A stretch of 64,000 nucleotides of DNA from an uncultured Syntrophobacterales bacterium (GCA_903928915.1 CAIYSL010000018.1:1-64000), one strand, 5' to 3'. Positions 51,280 through 60,542 are shown, numbered from the stretch's first letter. Notes: a model not told the origin generated them from the letters alone. Numbers and translations: made by a program.

Positions 51280-52332
51280 ATGGCAAAGATCAAATTCGGC
51301 AATGTGTGGGAAGAGGTGGTGACCTCCGAGGAGTTTCCGCTGAGCAAGGCGCAGGAGATCCTCAAGAACGATACGGTGGCCGTTCTCGGCTACGGGGTGC
51401 AGGGGCCGGGCCAGGCGCTCAATCTCCGCGACAACGGCATCCGGGTGATCGTGGGTCAGCGCGAGGGCGGCGCCACCTGGGCGAAGGCCGTGGAGGACGG
51501 GTTCGTACCGGGCAAGACCCTCTTCCCCGTCGAGGAGGCGGCCAAGAAGGGGACGATCGTCCAGTACCTCCTGTCCGACGCCGGGCAGACCCAGATGTGG
51601 CCCCAGATTAAGCCCTACCTGACCAAGGGCAAGACCCTCTATTTCTCCCATGGGTTCTCGATCACCTACCGGGAGCAGACCAACGTCATCCCGCCTGCGG
51701 ACATCGACGTGATCCTCGTGGCCCCGAAGGGGTCGGGCCGGTCGCTCCGCACCAATTTCCTCGACGGCAGCGGGATCAACTCGAGCTACGCGATCTTCCA
51801 GGACGCCTCGGGCAAGGCCACGGAGAAGACCCTCGCCCTGGGCGTCGCCATCGGGTCGGGCTACCTCTTCCCGACCACCTTCGAGATGGAGGTGTACAGC
51901 GACCTGACCGGCGAGCGGGGCATCCTGATGGGCGCCCTGGCCGGGGTGATGGAGGCGCAGTACAACGTCCTGCGCAAGCACGGCCACAGCCCGAGCGAGG
52001 CCTTCAACGAGACCGTGGAGGAGCTGACCCAGAGCCTGATCCGGCTGGTGGCGGAAAACGGGATGGACTGGATGTACGCCAACTGCAGCACCACCGCCCA
52101 GCGGGGGGCGCTCGACTGGAAGGGTCCCTTCCGGGAGGCCGTGGCCCCGGTGTTCGACAAGCTGTACGAATCGGTCCATTCCGGCGAGGAGACGCGGATC
52201 GTCCTGAAGGCGAACAACGCCCCCGACTACCGGGAAAAACTAAACGCCGAGCTGGAGGAGATGCGGAACTCCGAGATGTGGCAGGCCGGCGCCGCGGTGC
52301 GTGCGCTCAGGCCGGAGAACCGGCGGCGCTGA
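51280..52332 (+). CDS. ilvC: Ketol-acid reductoisomerase
   Basis: An NADPH- or NADH-dependent isomeroreductase, the second common step of Val/Leu/Ile synthesis. The 350-residue length fits class I. The dinucleotide motif reads GYGVQGPGQALNLRDNG rather than GYGSQGHAHALNLRDSG, a variant that may mark a distinct lineage, while VILVAPKGSG, EMEVYSDLTGERG and the AENGMDWMYANCSTTAQRGALDW segment of the active site are kept. AAAGGAG precedes ATG 51280. Confidence 0.95.
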   Translation: MAKIKFGNVWEEVVTSEEFPLSKAQEILKNDTVAVLGYGVQGPGQALNLRDNGIRVIVGQREGGATWAKAVEDGFVPGKTLFPVEEAAKKGTIVQYLLSDAGQTQMWPQIKPYLTKGKTLYFSHGFSITYREQTNVIPPADIDVILVAPKGSGRSLRTNFLDGSGINSSYAIFQDASGKATEKTLALGVAIGSGYLFPTTFEMEVYSDLTGERGILMGALAGVMEAQYNVLRKHGHSPSEAFNETVEELTQSLIRLVAENGMDWMYANCSTTAQRGALDWKGPFREAVAPVFDKLYESVHSGEETRIVLKANNAPDYREKLNAELEEMRNSEMWQAGAAVRALRPENRRR

Positions 52333-52537
52333 TGCCCTTTCCCGTTTCGATCCCTGCGCTCCCGTTTCTCGGGGGGGCGCAGGGATCGGGCGGCACCCGC
52401 AATGACCGGACCTTCGGCAACCCCTCCGGCCATTCTCAACCGCTCGCTCCCATGCGTCGTCTCTGCAGTGTCCCCCGGACCGGGTAAAGAATCTTCGGTT
52501 CGAATGCGGCGAGTCGTCCACGCATTCTTACGAATTT

Positions 52538-52553
52538 TTCAGGAAAGCTTCAG
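52538..52553 (+). promoter_or_regulatory. Candidate response-regulator site (direct repeat)
   Basis: TTCAG at 52538-52542 recurs at 52549-52553, an 11-base period that is typical of OmpR-family regulator half-sites. It lies just upstream of a weak TTGCAC-16-TATGCT promoter and 50 bases before the regulator gene, suggesting autoregulation. Confidence 0.4.
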
Positions 52554-52604
52554 TTGCACCGCCCAAACTCCACCATATGCTATTGAGTGAAGGAAGAGGC
52601 ATCG

Positions 52605-53288
52605 ATGAAAATCCTGGTTATCGAGGATGAAATCAAAGTAGCCGCAGCCCTGAAGAAAGGGCTTGAGGCGGAGTACTATGACGTTGTACTCGCGCATACG
52701 GGAGAAGAAGGTTTCTTCCTGCTGAACACGCAGACTTTCGACATCATCATACTTGACCTGATGCTGCCGGGCCGCGATGGATTTGAAGTGCTCTCGACGT
52801 TGCGCAGACGGGGCATCGAGACGCCCGTCCTGATCCTGAGCGCCTTGGATGCCGTTGAGAACCGGGTCCGGGGCCTGGACAGCGGCGCGGACGACTACCT
52901 CATCAAGCCCTTTGCCTTCCCGGAATTATCGGCGCGTATCAGGCTGCTGTTGCGACGCGGCAGGGGCGACACGTTGCTTCGCCTGAAATTGGCCGATCTC
53001 GAGATGGACCTGGTCAGCCGGAAAGCGACACGGGGCGGACACCCGCTGGACCTTACCGTAAAAGAATTTGAGCTACTCGAATACCTGCTCCGGCACCAGG
53101 GGCGCATCGTCTCCCGGGAGATGCTGGCGCGCGACCTGTGGCAGGTGAAGGCCCGCTCCACCCCCCTGGACAACGTCATCGATGTTCACATCGCCCGGCT
53201 CCGGCGCAAGGTGGACGGCCCGTTCGAACACAAGCTCCTCAAGACGGTGCGCGGCGTCGGCTTTGTCCTCCGGGAGGACCGGCCATGA
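52605..53288 (+). CDS. OmpR-family response regulator
   Basis: A 227-residue transcription regulator. The receiver domain has the acidic pair in VIEDE, the phosphorylatable Asp in IIILDLMLPGRDG (about residue 51), a conserved Thr/Ser region LILSALDA, and the Lys in YLIKPF. The C-terminal winged helix has LTVKEFELLEYLLRH and DVHIARLRRKV. The start at 52605 has AGAGG six bases away; the track start is six codons earlier. It resembles CusR/CopR-type metal-responsive regulators, but the signal is unknown. It is coupled to the kinase by ATGA. Confidence 0.94.
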   Translation: MKILVIEDEIKVAAALKKGLEAEYYDVVLAHTGEEGFFLLNTQTFDIIILDLMLPGRDGFEVLSTLRRRGIETPVLILSALDAVENRVRGLDSGADDYLIKPFAFPELSARIRLLLRRGRGDTLLRLKLADLEMDLVSRKATRGGHPLDLTVKEFELLEYLLRHQGRIVSREMLARDLWQVKARSTPLDNVIDVHIARLRRKVDGPFEHKLLKTVRGVGFVLREDRP

Positions 53289-54652
53289 TCCGGAAAGCCA
53301 GAAGCGTACGCGCTCGCCTCACGCTGTGGCATCTGTCCGTGCTGGCGACGATTATTCTCGGGTTCGCGCTGGGCGTCTATTTCTTCCTTCAAGCAAGCCT
53401 CCTCCGGCAGATCGATAACCACCTGACCAGGGATTTCGCCACCGTGGAGCGGGTCGTGACCCAGGGGCCCCAGGAGCTCGACTCCCTGACCCGCCACGGC
53501 AATGTCTTATTCTTCCGCGTCGAAATCGAGCGGCAACCGGCGATCGAAACCGAATCATGGCGCAAGCTTGGATTGACAACGCTACCCTCCACCGGAAAGG
53601 AGGGCGCTGTCTGGATATCCGCCGCGGATGGAAAGCCGTACCGGATAAAGGCCGCGGCCGTCCCCTTCCGGGACGGGATGCGCCGGATCATCGTAGCGCA
53701 CGATGGGGACACCTTTCAGCAGAGCATGCACAGCCTGATGGTGATTTTGCTCCTCGCCATCCCGGCGGCGCTCGTCCTGGCCGTGGCAGGCGCGTATCTA
53801 TTGGCCGGCCGGATCCTCGCGCCCCTGGCAACGATGGCTGCGACTGCCCGCAAGATATCCGCCGACCGCCTGTCCGAACGTCTTCCGGTCGAAAATCCCG
53901 GGGACGAGTTCGGCCAGTTGGCAACGGCCTTCAATGAAACCTTTCTCCGCCTGGAAGACTCCTTCGACCGTTTGCACCGCTTTACGGCGGACGCATCCCA
54001 TGAACTGCGCACCCCGCTCACGGCGATCCGGAGCGTGGGTGAAGTCGGGCTGCAGGAGGGCAGTAACGCTGCAGCGTGCCGAGAGGTCATCGGCAGCATG
54101 CTGGAGGAGACGGACCACTTGACCAAACTGGTGGATAGCCTGCTGATCCTCAGTCGCGCCGATGCCCGCACCGTGCCGTTGCACCGCGAACGAACCGACC
54201 TGACCGTGCTGGCAACGGAGGTGTACGACTGTCTGCAAGTGCTCGCGGAAGAAAAAGGTCAGATAGTGAGCCTTGTCGCGCCTTCGCCGGTAGTTGCTTC
54301 GATCGACCGAACAACGGTGCGCCAGGCACTGATCAATCTGCTGGACAACGCCATCAAATTTACCCCGCAGGGCGGCTTCATCCAGGTATCCGTCGAAAGA
54401 TCCGGCGCTGAAGAAGCGGTTATCGCGGTCAGCGATGACGGACCTGGAATACCTGCGGAACATCGGGAGAAGATTTTTGAACGCTTTTACCGGGTCGACA
54501 AGGGCAGGTCCCGGGAAATCGGCGGAGCCGGCCTGGGCCTTTCCATCGCGCAATGGGCCGTCCACGCCAACGACGGCAGACTGAAACTGGAAAAACGGGA
54601 GGGGAAGGGCAGCACGTTCAGGATCCACCTGCCGCTGTCCCGCACCATCTGA
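53285..54652 (+). CDS. Membrane sensor histidine kinase
   Basis: A 455-residue kinase with two membrane helices (about residues 14-36 and 150-173) enclosing a periplasmic sensor of about 115 residues, then HAMP, HisKA with the phosphoacceptor His 239 in DASHELRTPLTAIR, and an HATPase domain with NLLDNAIKF, DDGPGIP and GGAGLGLSIA. Its architecture is that of CusS/heavy-metal or envelope sensors. It overlaps the regulator gene by four bases. A multiheme cytochrome gene 82 bases downstream is a plausible target. Confidence 0.94.
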   Translation: MIRKARSVRARLTLWHLSVLATIILGFALGVYFFLQASLLRQIDNHLTRDFATVERVVTQGPQELDSLTRHGNVLFFRVEIERQPAIETESWRKLGLTTLPSTGKEGAVWISAADGKPYRIKAAAVPFRDGMRRIIVAHDGDTFQQSMHSLMVILLLAIPAALVLAVAGAYLLAGRILAPLATMAATARKISADRLSERLPVENPGDEFGQLATAFNETFLRLEDSFDRLHRFTADASHELRTPLTAIRSVGEVGLQEGSNAAACREVIGSMLEETDHLTKLVDSLLILSRADARTVPLHRERTDLTVLATEVYDCLQVLAEEKGQIVSLVAPSPVVASIDRTTVRQALINLLDNAIKFTPQGGFIQVSVERSGAEEAVIAVSDDGPGIPAEHREKIFERFYRVDKGRSREIGGAGLGLSIAQWAVHANDGRLKLEKREGKGSTFRIHLPLSRTI

Positions 54653-54734
54653 AACCCCTTCGCCAAGGAACGAGGAGCGACTTTCACCGTTTCCCCTCGT
54701 CTTGACCGGAGGAACCAACAATGAGGAGGGTTGT

Positions 54735-55916
54735 ATGCGTATCAAACTGTCAGTAGTAGGTGCGGCACTGGGCTTGTCCGTTGTGCTGCTCGGGTCCGGC
54801 CTTCAGGCCGGAACGGCCGCGGCCGCTTCGGACTATGCAGGGTCCGAAACCTGCAAAAAGTGCCACGCCGCCGAGTTCAAGAGCTGGATGGGGAGCTATC
54901 ACAGCAAGATGGTGCGCACGCAGGAGCAGGGTATCCTGAAGGCGGTCGTGGAAAAATGGAGCACCGACGGCGCGAATGCCGGCCCCACCACGGGCAATGT
55001 CACCGGCGCGACCTTTACCCTGAAGGATGTGGTGTACGTCGTCGGTTCCAAGTGGAAGCAGCGCTTCCTGGTCAAGGACGACTCGACCGGCGGCCATCAG
55101 TTCCTCAACAAGCAGTTCAACCGGATGAGCGGCAAGTGGGAAAATTACGGCAACAAGAACGACTGGGAAACCATGTGCGCCACCTGTCATTCCACCGGAT
55201 ACCGCCTGACCGCGTACGACTCAGCCAACCCCAAAGCCCAGAAGGCCGAGTGGAGCGAACTGAGCGTCGGTTGCGAGGCCTGCCACGGCCCCGGCGCCGC
55301 GCATGCGAAGAGCAGAGCGAAGAAGGACATCTTCTCCTTTAGCGGCAAGTCGAAGGCTGAACAGTCGCGGGTCTGCGGCTACTGCCACATCCGCGTCGAG
55401 AATGAGCAGTACAAGTCCGCCCAGGGAAGTCCCCGCGAGGATATCCCCGCCCCCAAGGTCGGCGACTCGTTCAAGCCGACCGACGACTGGACCAAATGGT
55501 ATCCCGAGCACATCATCATCCCCGGGGTCCAGGCGGAAGACAGGATCGACGCCGATTACAAGGGCGACCTGAAGGGGCTCGTTCTCAAGGACGAGCTCGC
55601 CAAGGCCATGGGGGCCTTCGATGCCGCCAAGCATCACCAGGAATACCAGGATTTGCTCCAGTCCAAGCACTACAAGGCTAACGTCGCGGGCTGCGTGGAT
55701 TGCCATACACCCCACGCAGGCAAGAAGATCGCCGTGAAGAATCCGGCGCAGACTTGTGCCAAGTGTCACGACGCCTCGTACTCCGTGGAGAAGCACATGC
55801 CCGCTACCGGGAAGACGGCCGACAACCTGTTCGTGAGAACGCATACGTTCAACAAGAACCAGACCCGGCCCGGCGGCCCCACTGCCAAAGGGGAGCCCGA
55901 GTACTTCAATAAGTAG
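54735..55916 (+). CDS. Hexaheme c-type cytochrome, periplasmic (cytochrome c554-like)
   Basis: A 393-residue exported protein: a signal peptide to about residue 31 (AAAA), then six CxxCH sites: CKKCH, CATCH, CEACH, CGYCH, CVDCH and CAKCH. The first site follows DYAGSETC, the layout of the cytochrome c-554/multiheme NrfB-like families. A role in periplasmic electron transfer is expected, with acceptor or donor unknown. The start at 54735 has GAGGAGGG; the track adds 11 codons. It is placed directly after a two-component system and ended by a strong terminator. Confidence 0.93.
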   Translation: MRIKLSVVGAALGLSVVLLGSGLQAGTAAAASDYAGSETCKKCHAAEFKSWMGSYHSKMVRTQEQGILKAVVEKWSTDGANAGPTTGNVTGATFTLKDVVYVVGSKWKQRFLVKDDSTGGHQFLNKQFNRMSGKWENYGNKNDWETMCATCHSTGYRLTAYDSANPKAQKAEWSELSVGCEACHGPGAAHAKSRAKKDIFSFSGKSKAEQSRVCGYCHIRVENEQYKSAQGSPREDIPAPKVGDSFKPTDDWTKWYPEHIIIPGVQAEDRIDADYKGDLKGLVLKDELAKAMGAFDAAKHHQEYQDLLQSKHYKANVAGCVDCHTPHAGKKIAVKNPAQTCAKCHDASYSVEKHMPATGKTADNLFVRTHTFNKNQTRPGGPTAKGEPEYFNK

Positions 55917-55930
55917 TGATGAGCGCAGCG

Positions 55931-55973
55931 GCAGGAAAGAGCCGCGTTTGTCGAAAACGCGGCTCTTTCCTGC
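55931..55973. terminator. Perfect 19-bp hairpin after the cytochrome gene
   Basis: GCAGGAAAGAGCCGCGTTT pairs without mismatch to its complement around the loop GTCGA, 14 bases past the cytochrome stop and in front of the convergent pirin gene. The CTCTTTCC side gives a modest T run. Confidence 0.85.
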
Positions 55974-56061
55974 GATAAGCCTCTGCCATTTCCGACCTAT
56001 CGTTCCGGCAGGGTGGGAGGCAAGGACATCATAGCGCACTCGAAGCGGTTCTCCGCTCCGG

Positions 56062-56970
56062 TCAGCGATGTTTGATGAAGGTCCCCTTCTCGTATTCCTC
56101 GAAGGCGACGCGCAGCTCCTCGCGGGTGTTCATGACGATCGGCCCGTACCAGGCGACGGGTTCAGCGATCGGTTTCCCCGAAACCAGCAGGAAGCGCACC
56201 GGCCGCTGTTCCGTGGTGATCACCGCCTCGCTGCCGTCTCCGTACAGGACGAGACTTTCGGGGCCGCAGAGGCACTGCTTTTTCATGTCGAAATAGTTGA
56301 CCCCCACCGCCTCGTGGGCAAAGGGGTCCCGCTCCGGGTCGAAATAGCCTTCCCCGTGGATGACGTAGGCAAGGGCCTTGTGCCCCGGCCGGATCGGATG
56401 GGTGAAGGTCGTCTCGGGCGGCACGGTCACGTCCAGGTAAGCGGGGTCGATGACGATGTCCCGCACCGGCCCCGTCACCCCGCCGGCCTCGCCGCAGATC
56501 ACCCTGGCCCGGACGCCGCCGGCCAGGGTTGCCTCCGGAATCTCCGCGGCCGTGATGCCCCGGTACCGGGGGGCCATCATCTTCCGGGAGGCCGGCAGGT
56601 TCGCCCAGAGCTGGAAGCCCCACAGCAGGCCTTCGGCGTCGCCCCGCGGCATCTCCTGGTGGATGATCCCGCTGCCGGCGGTCATCCACTGGACGTCGCC
56701 GGTGCCGATGGTACCGCTGTTGCCCATGCTGTCGCCATGCTCTACCCGGCCGTGGATGACGTAGGTGATCGTCTCGATCCCCCGGTGCGGATGCCAGGGA
56801 AACCCCTTCAGGTAGTCGGGCGGGTAGTCGGAATGGAAGTCGTCGAGCAGGAGGAAGGGGTCGAACAGCGGCACCTGAGCGTTGCCGAAGGCCCGCTTCA
56901 GGCGGACGCCGGCACCCTCGCGGGTAGGCTCGCTCTTCCAGATTTTGCTGATCTTGCGTACCGATTCCAT
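56062..56970 (-). CDS. Pirin family protein
   Basis: A 302-residue bicupin. The N-terminal cupin holds the iron ligands in FPWHPHRGIETITYVIHG (His pair) plus the later GSGIIHQEMP, and the C-terminal half carries the pirin_C domain with IRPGHKALAYVIHGEG. Bacterial pirins include quercetinases and regulators of metabolism, so no substrate is claimed. The start at 56970 has a GGAGGAG site; the long track ORF upstream is a shadow. Confidence 0.92.
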   Translation of the reverse strand: MESVRKISKIWKSEPTREGAGVRLKRAFGNAQVPLFDPFLLLDDFHSDYPPDYLKGFPWHPHRGIETITYVIHGRVEHGDSMGNSGTIGTGDVQWMTAGSGIIHQEMPRGDAEGLLWGFQLWANLPASRKMMAPRYRGITAAEIPEATLAGGVRARVICGEAGGVTGPVRDIVIDPAYLDVTVPPETTFTHPIRPGHKALAYVIHGEGYFDPERDPFAHEAVGVNYFDMKKQCLCGPESLVLYGDGSEAVITTEQRPVRFLLVSGKPIAEPVAWYGPIVMNTREELRVAFEEYEKGTFIKHR

Positions 56971-57301
56971 CGTCTCCTCCGATCCCGGCAAGAACAATAA
57001 AAGGATACCGCGGTCACTGGGTACACAATAGAACGGCGCGGCCCCGGAAATCAATGGTGATTCGTCATGGGCAGCATGGTAGCCCTTCCCTATCAGCGAG
57101 TGCCGGTCCGCGGCTTCCTTCCCGGGCCCCGCTAAATCTCCAGCCCGGCATCTCCCATCGCCGAGGTGAGCGAAAATACCTTGACAGACCCTTCGTGCGG
57201 CCTCTATCCTCAGCGCCGGATAATGAAGGCGTTTGCTCGGCCAAGGTAAAGCTGCGGTGCACCGCAGTGCAAACCTGCCGAACGCGTCGCCGAGGAGAAA
57301 A
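56971..57301. other. Divergent intergenic region pirin / PLP-enzyme operon
   Basis: These 331 bases contain no gene that can be supported. A plus-strand promoter lies at 57181-57210 and a GAGGAG ribosome site at the right end. The remainder is unremarkable. Confidence 0.5.
57181..57210 (+). promoter_or_regulatory. Putative promoter of the PLP enzyme-cupin-LUD operon
   Basis: A perfect TTGACA and TATCCT (4/6) are 18 bases apart, about 90 bases before the first gene of the operon. Confidence 0.55.
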
Positions 57302-58480
57302 ATGACAGAACGCAAAACAGCGGTTTCCGAACTCGCCACCCCCTGTATCATTATCGACCTGGACGTCCTGGAGAGGAACATCGCCGCGATGACCCGGCTG
57401 GGCCGGGAGGCGGGCGTGCGGCTGCGGCCCCACACCAAGATCCACGAATGCCCGGAGATCGCCCGGATGCAGATCGCCGCCGGTGCCTGCGGCATCGAGG
57501 TGGGGGCGATCGAGCGGGCCCTCTGCATGGCCGAGGCCGGGATCGACGACATCCTGATCGCCCACCCCTTCTACGGCGGGCACAAGCTGGCAGTCCTGCG
57601 GCGGCTGCTCGGCATACCGGGGCTGAAGATCACCGTGATCGCGGACATGATCGAGCAGGCCGAGGGGATTTCCCGGGTGGGGAAGGAACTGGCGCTGAAG
57701 ATCCCCCTGCTGCTGAAGCTCAACACGGGCGGGGACCGGTTCGGCGTCCCCCCCGGCGGGCCGGCGTTGGCGCTGGCCCGCCAGCTCTGCCGCCTCCCGG
57801 GGATCGCCTTCCAGGGGCTGTACGCCCACGAGTCGGGCGGAAAGCCCACCCGGGAGAGTCTGGAGGAGGTGGCCCGCCAGACCGCGACGCAGACCGCCGA
57901 GATCGCGCGTCTGCTCGCCCGGGAGGGGATCCCCGTCAGCCACGTCTCCGTGGGGGCCTCGCCCACGCTCCGGGCCGCCTGCGAGCTCCTCAAGAGCGGA
58001 GGGTTCCCCGAGATCACCGAGATCCATCCGGGCCACTGCACCGTCGGCGATATCTGGCACGTCCGGGCGCTGGCCAACCCCCCGGAGGCCTGCGCGGCCG
58101 CGGTCCTCTGCAGCGTGATGAGCGCCGTCGACCCTCGGCAGGTGATCGTCGACGCCGGCTACAAGATATTCGGGGCCGATTCCCTGATCCAGTACCGCGA
58201 CCAGCCGGGATTCTTCCGCGAGGGAAGGCCGAGTTACGGCGCCGTCCGGGGCCGGGACGATCTCTATCTGGAAAGGATGTCCGCGGAGACGGCGGTGGTG
58301 CAGTACGCCGACCCGGACACGGCGAAGCCGCTGCGGATCGGGGACCGGCTGGAGATCGTCCCGAACAACGCGACCCTCGCGATCAGCACGCAGGACCGGA
58401 TCTTCGGGGTCAGAAACGGGACGGTGGAGCGGGTGTTCACCGTGGCCGGAAGGGGCGGCAGGGGCGTCGGCGCGGGTTAG
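57302..58480 (+). CDS. Fold-type III PLP enzyme, D-threonine aldolase/D-serine dehydratase (DSD1)-like
   Basis: A 392-residue alanine-racemase-fold enzyme. LATPCIIIDLDVLERNI opens the barrel, the PLP Lys is in RLRPHTKIHECPEI near residue 49, and the barrel carries LLLKLNTGGDRFGV and YAHESGG. The C-terminal domain includes VPNNATLAIS. The family cleaves D-3-hydroxy amino acids or deaminates D-serine. GAGGAG precedes ATG 57302. It is first of a four-gene run with a cupin, a binding-protein-like protein and a LUD protein. Confidence 0.88.
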   Translation: MTERKTAVSELATPCIIIDLDVLERNIAAMTRLGREAGVRLRPHTKIHECPEIARMQIAAGACGIEVGAIERALCMAEAGIDDILIAHPFYGGHKLAVLRRLLGIPGLKITVIADMIEQAEGISRVGKELALKIPLLLKLNTGGDRFGVPPGGPALALARQLCRLPGIAFQGLYAHESGGKPTRESLEEVARQTATQTAEIARLLAREGIPVSHVSVGASPTLRAACELLKSGGFPEITEIHPGHCTVGDIWHVRALANPPEACAAAVLCSVMSAVDPRQVIVDAGYKIFGADSLIQYRDQPGFFREGRPSYGAVRGRDDLYLERMSAETAVVQYADPDTAKPLRIGDRLEIVPNNATLAISTQDRIFGVRNGTVERVFTVAGRGGRGVGAG

Positions 58481-58537
58481 CTGCCCGGCCTGGCGCGCAG
58501 CGGACAGAAACTACGTGCAGCGGAAAGGAACAGACCC

Positions 58538-58909
58538 ATGGAGTACGTACGCATGGTCGATTTCGCGGCCATTGAAAAGAGCGGCGCGGCCAAGCGGCTG
58601 ACGCAGACCCTGTTCGATCATACCTCGGGCGCGAAGACCTGCTCGATCAAGTGCATCACCACCCCGGCCGGGGAGGGCTCGCCGGCGGGTCTGCACGTCC
58701 ACGCGTTCGATCAGATCTTCTACATCCTGGCCGGCACGATGAGCATCGAGATCGAGGGCGAGCGCCATGACTGCCGTCCCGGGGCGCTGATCGTTTTTCC
58801 CGCCGGGGTGCCGCACCGCAACTGGAACGGCGGGCAGGAACCGACGGTTCACCTGGCCTTCAATACGCCGCTGCCCGACCCTGCGGCGCCCTTCGCCCGT
58901 TCGGTCTGA
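58538..58909 (+). CDS. Small cupin-domain protein
   Basis: A 123-residue single cupin. The metal-binding HVHAFDQIFYILAG near residue 53 and FPAGVPHRNWN near residue 88 supply the usual three His and a Gln/Glu-like position. Such proteins range from dioxygenases to isomerases and binding proteins, and no reaction is inferred. It lies 57 bases after the PLP enzyme gene. Confidence 0.85.
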   Translation: MEYVRMVDFAAIEKSGAAKRLTQTLFDHTSGAKTCSIKCITTPAGEGSPAGLHVHAFDQIFYILAGTMSIEIEGERHDCRPGALIVFPAGVPHRNWNGGQEPTVHLAFNTPLPDPAAPFARSV

Positions 58910-58923
58910 GGAGTCGAATCAGC

Positions 58924-59649
58924 ATGCACACACCCGCAAATGCCGTCACGGTCATGACCTCGGGCGCATTCACCGCGGCGCATCTGGCGCTGGTGCCGTG
59001 GGTGGAACGCTTCACCGGGAAGAACGTCGTCACCGCCGCGACCTCCATCGGAACCGGGGAGGGCTCGATCCCGAACCGGCTGAAGCGCGGGGAGGCCGTG
59101 GATGTGGTCATCGTGGCGGACGCAGTCCTCAGGGGATTCGTCGGGGACGGCCTCATCCGGGCGGAAACGCGTACCCCGCTGGCCCGGTCGGTGATCGGGA
59201 TGGCTGTCCGCGCCGGGGCGCCCGCTCCGGACATCGCTACGGCCGAGGCGCTGAAACGAACGCTTCTGGAGGCGAAGTCGATCGCCTACTCCGCCAGCGT
59301 CAGCGGCCAGTACCTGACCGGCGAGCTGTACCAGCGCCTGGGGATCGCCGAGCAGGTGCTGGGAAAGAGCCGGCTGATCGGCGGCGGGGAGCGGGTGGGC
59401 GCCGTGGTCGCCCGCGGGGAGGCGGAGATCGGGTTCCAGCAGATGAGCGAACTGATCCCCGTAGCCGGGATCGCGCACATCACGCCGCTCCCGCCGGATC
59501 TGCAGAAGGTCTCGCTGTTTTCGGCCGGCGTCGCCGCACGCAGCGCCGACCCGGAGACGGCCCGCGCGGTGATCCGGTTCTACGCCTCCCTCGAGGCGGT
59601 CCCTGCGATCATCAAAAGCGGTCTGGAGCCCGTCGCACTGCCCGCGTAA
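58924..59649 (+). CDS. Substrate-binding-protein-like (ModA-type fold) without signal peptide
   Basis: A 241-residue protein of the molybdate/phosphonate-type binding fold: VTVMTSGAFTAAHLALVPWVERFTG at the start, NRLKRGEAVDVVIVAD, the central SIAYSASVSGQYLTGELYQRLGI, and GEAEIGFQQMSELIPV. ABC binding proteins normally carry a signal peptide, but the N-terminus MHTPANAVTVM is polar and begins directly with the first strand. It may be a cytoplasmic ligand sensor, or its true start may differ. No permease or ATPase gene is nearby. Confidence 0.8.
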   Translation: MHTPANAVTVMTSGAFTAAHLALVPWVERFTGKNVVTAATSIGTGEGSIPNRLKRGEAVDVVIVADAVLRGFVGDGLIRAETRTPLARSVIGMAVRAGAPAPDIATAEALKRTLLEAKSIAYSASVSGQYLTGELYQRLGIAEQVLGKSRLIGGGERVGAVVARGEAEIGFQQMSELIPVAGIAHITPLPPDLQKVSLFSAGVAARSADPETARAVIRFYASLEAVPAIIKSGLEPVALPA

Positions 59650-59750
59650 GAGGGTGGCTCCCGGGAAGAGGGCGCGGAGACGGGAGGCCTGCGGGCATTC
59701 AGCGGTCGGGGCTGCGGAGAGGATAACTCGATAATCGGAAGGAACCGGAC

Positions 59751-60488
59751 ATGGAGGAATTCATCGCAAGAACGCTGGCGGCCCTGCGCTCCCGGCATAT
59801 CGGCGGCCTCTTCGCCGCGGACATCCCCACGGCAAACCGGAAGATCCTGGAGCTGATCCCTCCGGATGCCCTAGTCGGGTTCGGAGATTCGACCGCTGCC
59901 CGGCAGCTCGGGGTGCTCGCGGACCTGGAGGCGCGGGGGACGAAGGTCCTCAACGCCTTTGTCCCGAAGGATGCGGGGATCGACGGGGAAGAGTTCCGGC
60001 AGTGGCGGGAGCGGATCGTCCGGGAGGCCACCCTCTGCGATTGCTTCCTGACCGGGACCAACGCCTTGACCGAGGACGGCAGGCTCGTCAACGTGGACGC
60101 CCGGGGCAACCGGGTCGCCGGGATGTTCTGGGGACACCCCCTGGCCATCGTCGTGGTGGGGAAAAACAAGATCGTTCCCACCCTGGAGGAGGCCTTCGCC
60201 CGGATCCGGAACGTCATCGCCCCGACCCATTTCCGGATCAGGTCCGGCGAGCTCGGCGGGAGAAAGCGGAAGACCCCCTGCGTGGCCACCGGCGTCTGCG
60301 GCGACTGCCGCTCCCCGGAGCGGGGGTGCAACATCACGACGATCATCGAGGGCCGGCCGGCCGGGACGGACCTGCACGTGATCGTCGTGGATCAGGACCT
60401 CGGTCTGGGGTGGGACCCCTCCTGGCCCGGGGAGCGGATCGCGCGGATTCGCGCCCAGTACAAGAAGCTCGTCTGGCTGCCGGTCTGA
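59751..60488 (+). CDS. LUD-domain (LutC/YkgG-like) protein
   Basis: A 245-residue protein with the LUD fold seen in lactate-utilisation proteins: VGFGDSTAARQLGVL, FLTGTNALTEDGRLVNVD and IVVVGKNKIVPTLEEAFARIRN. A C-terminal cysteine group, PCVATGVCGDCRSPERGC, might hold a metal or cluster. No lutA or lutB gene is present, so lactate oxidation is not implied. It is the last gene of the operon, 101 bases after the binding-protein-like gene. Confidence 0.88.
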   Translation: MEEFIARTLAALRSRHIGGLFAADIPTANRKILELIPPDALVGFGDSTAARQLGVLADLEARGTKVLNAFVPKDAGIDGEEFRQWRERIVREATLCDCFLTGTNALTEDGRLVNVDARGNRVAGMFWGHPLAIVVVGKNKIVPTLEEAFARIRNVIAPTHFRIRSGELGGRKRKTPCVATGVCGDCRSPERGCNITTIIEGRPAGTDLHVIVVDQDLGLGWDPSWPGERIARIRAQYKKLVWLPV

Positions 60489-60542
60489 TCCTGCGCGGTG
60501 CGTACCTGCCGGAGCGAAGGCAGGTCGGACCCGCTCCCTCCC

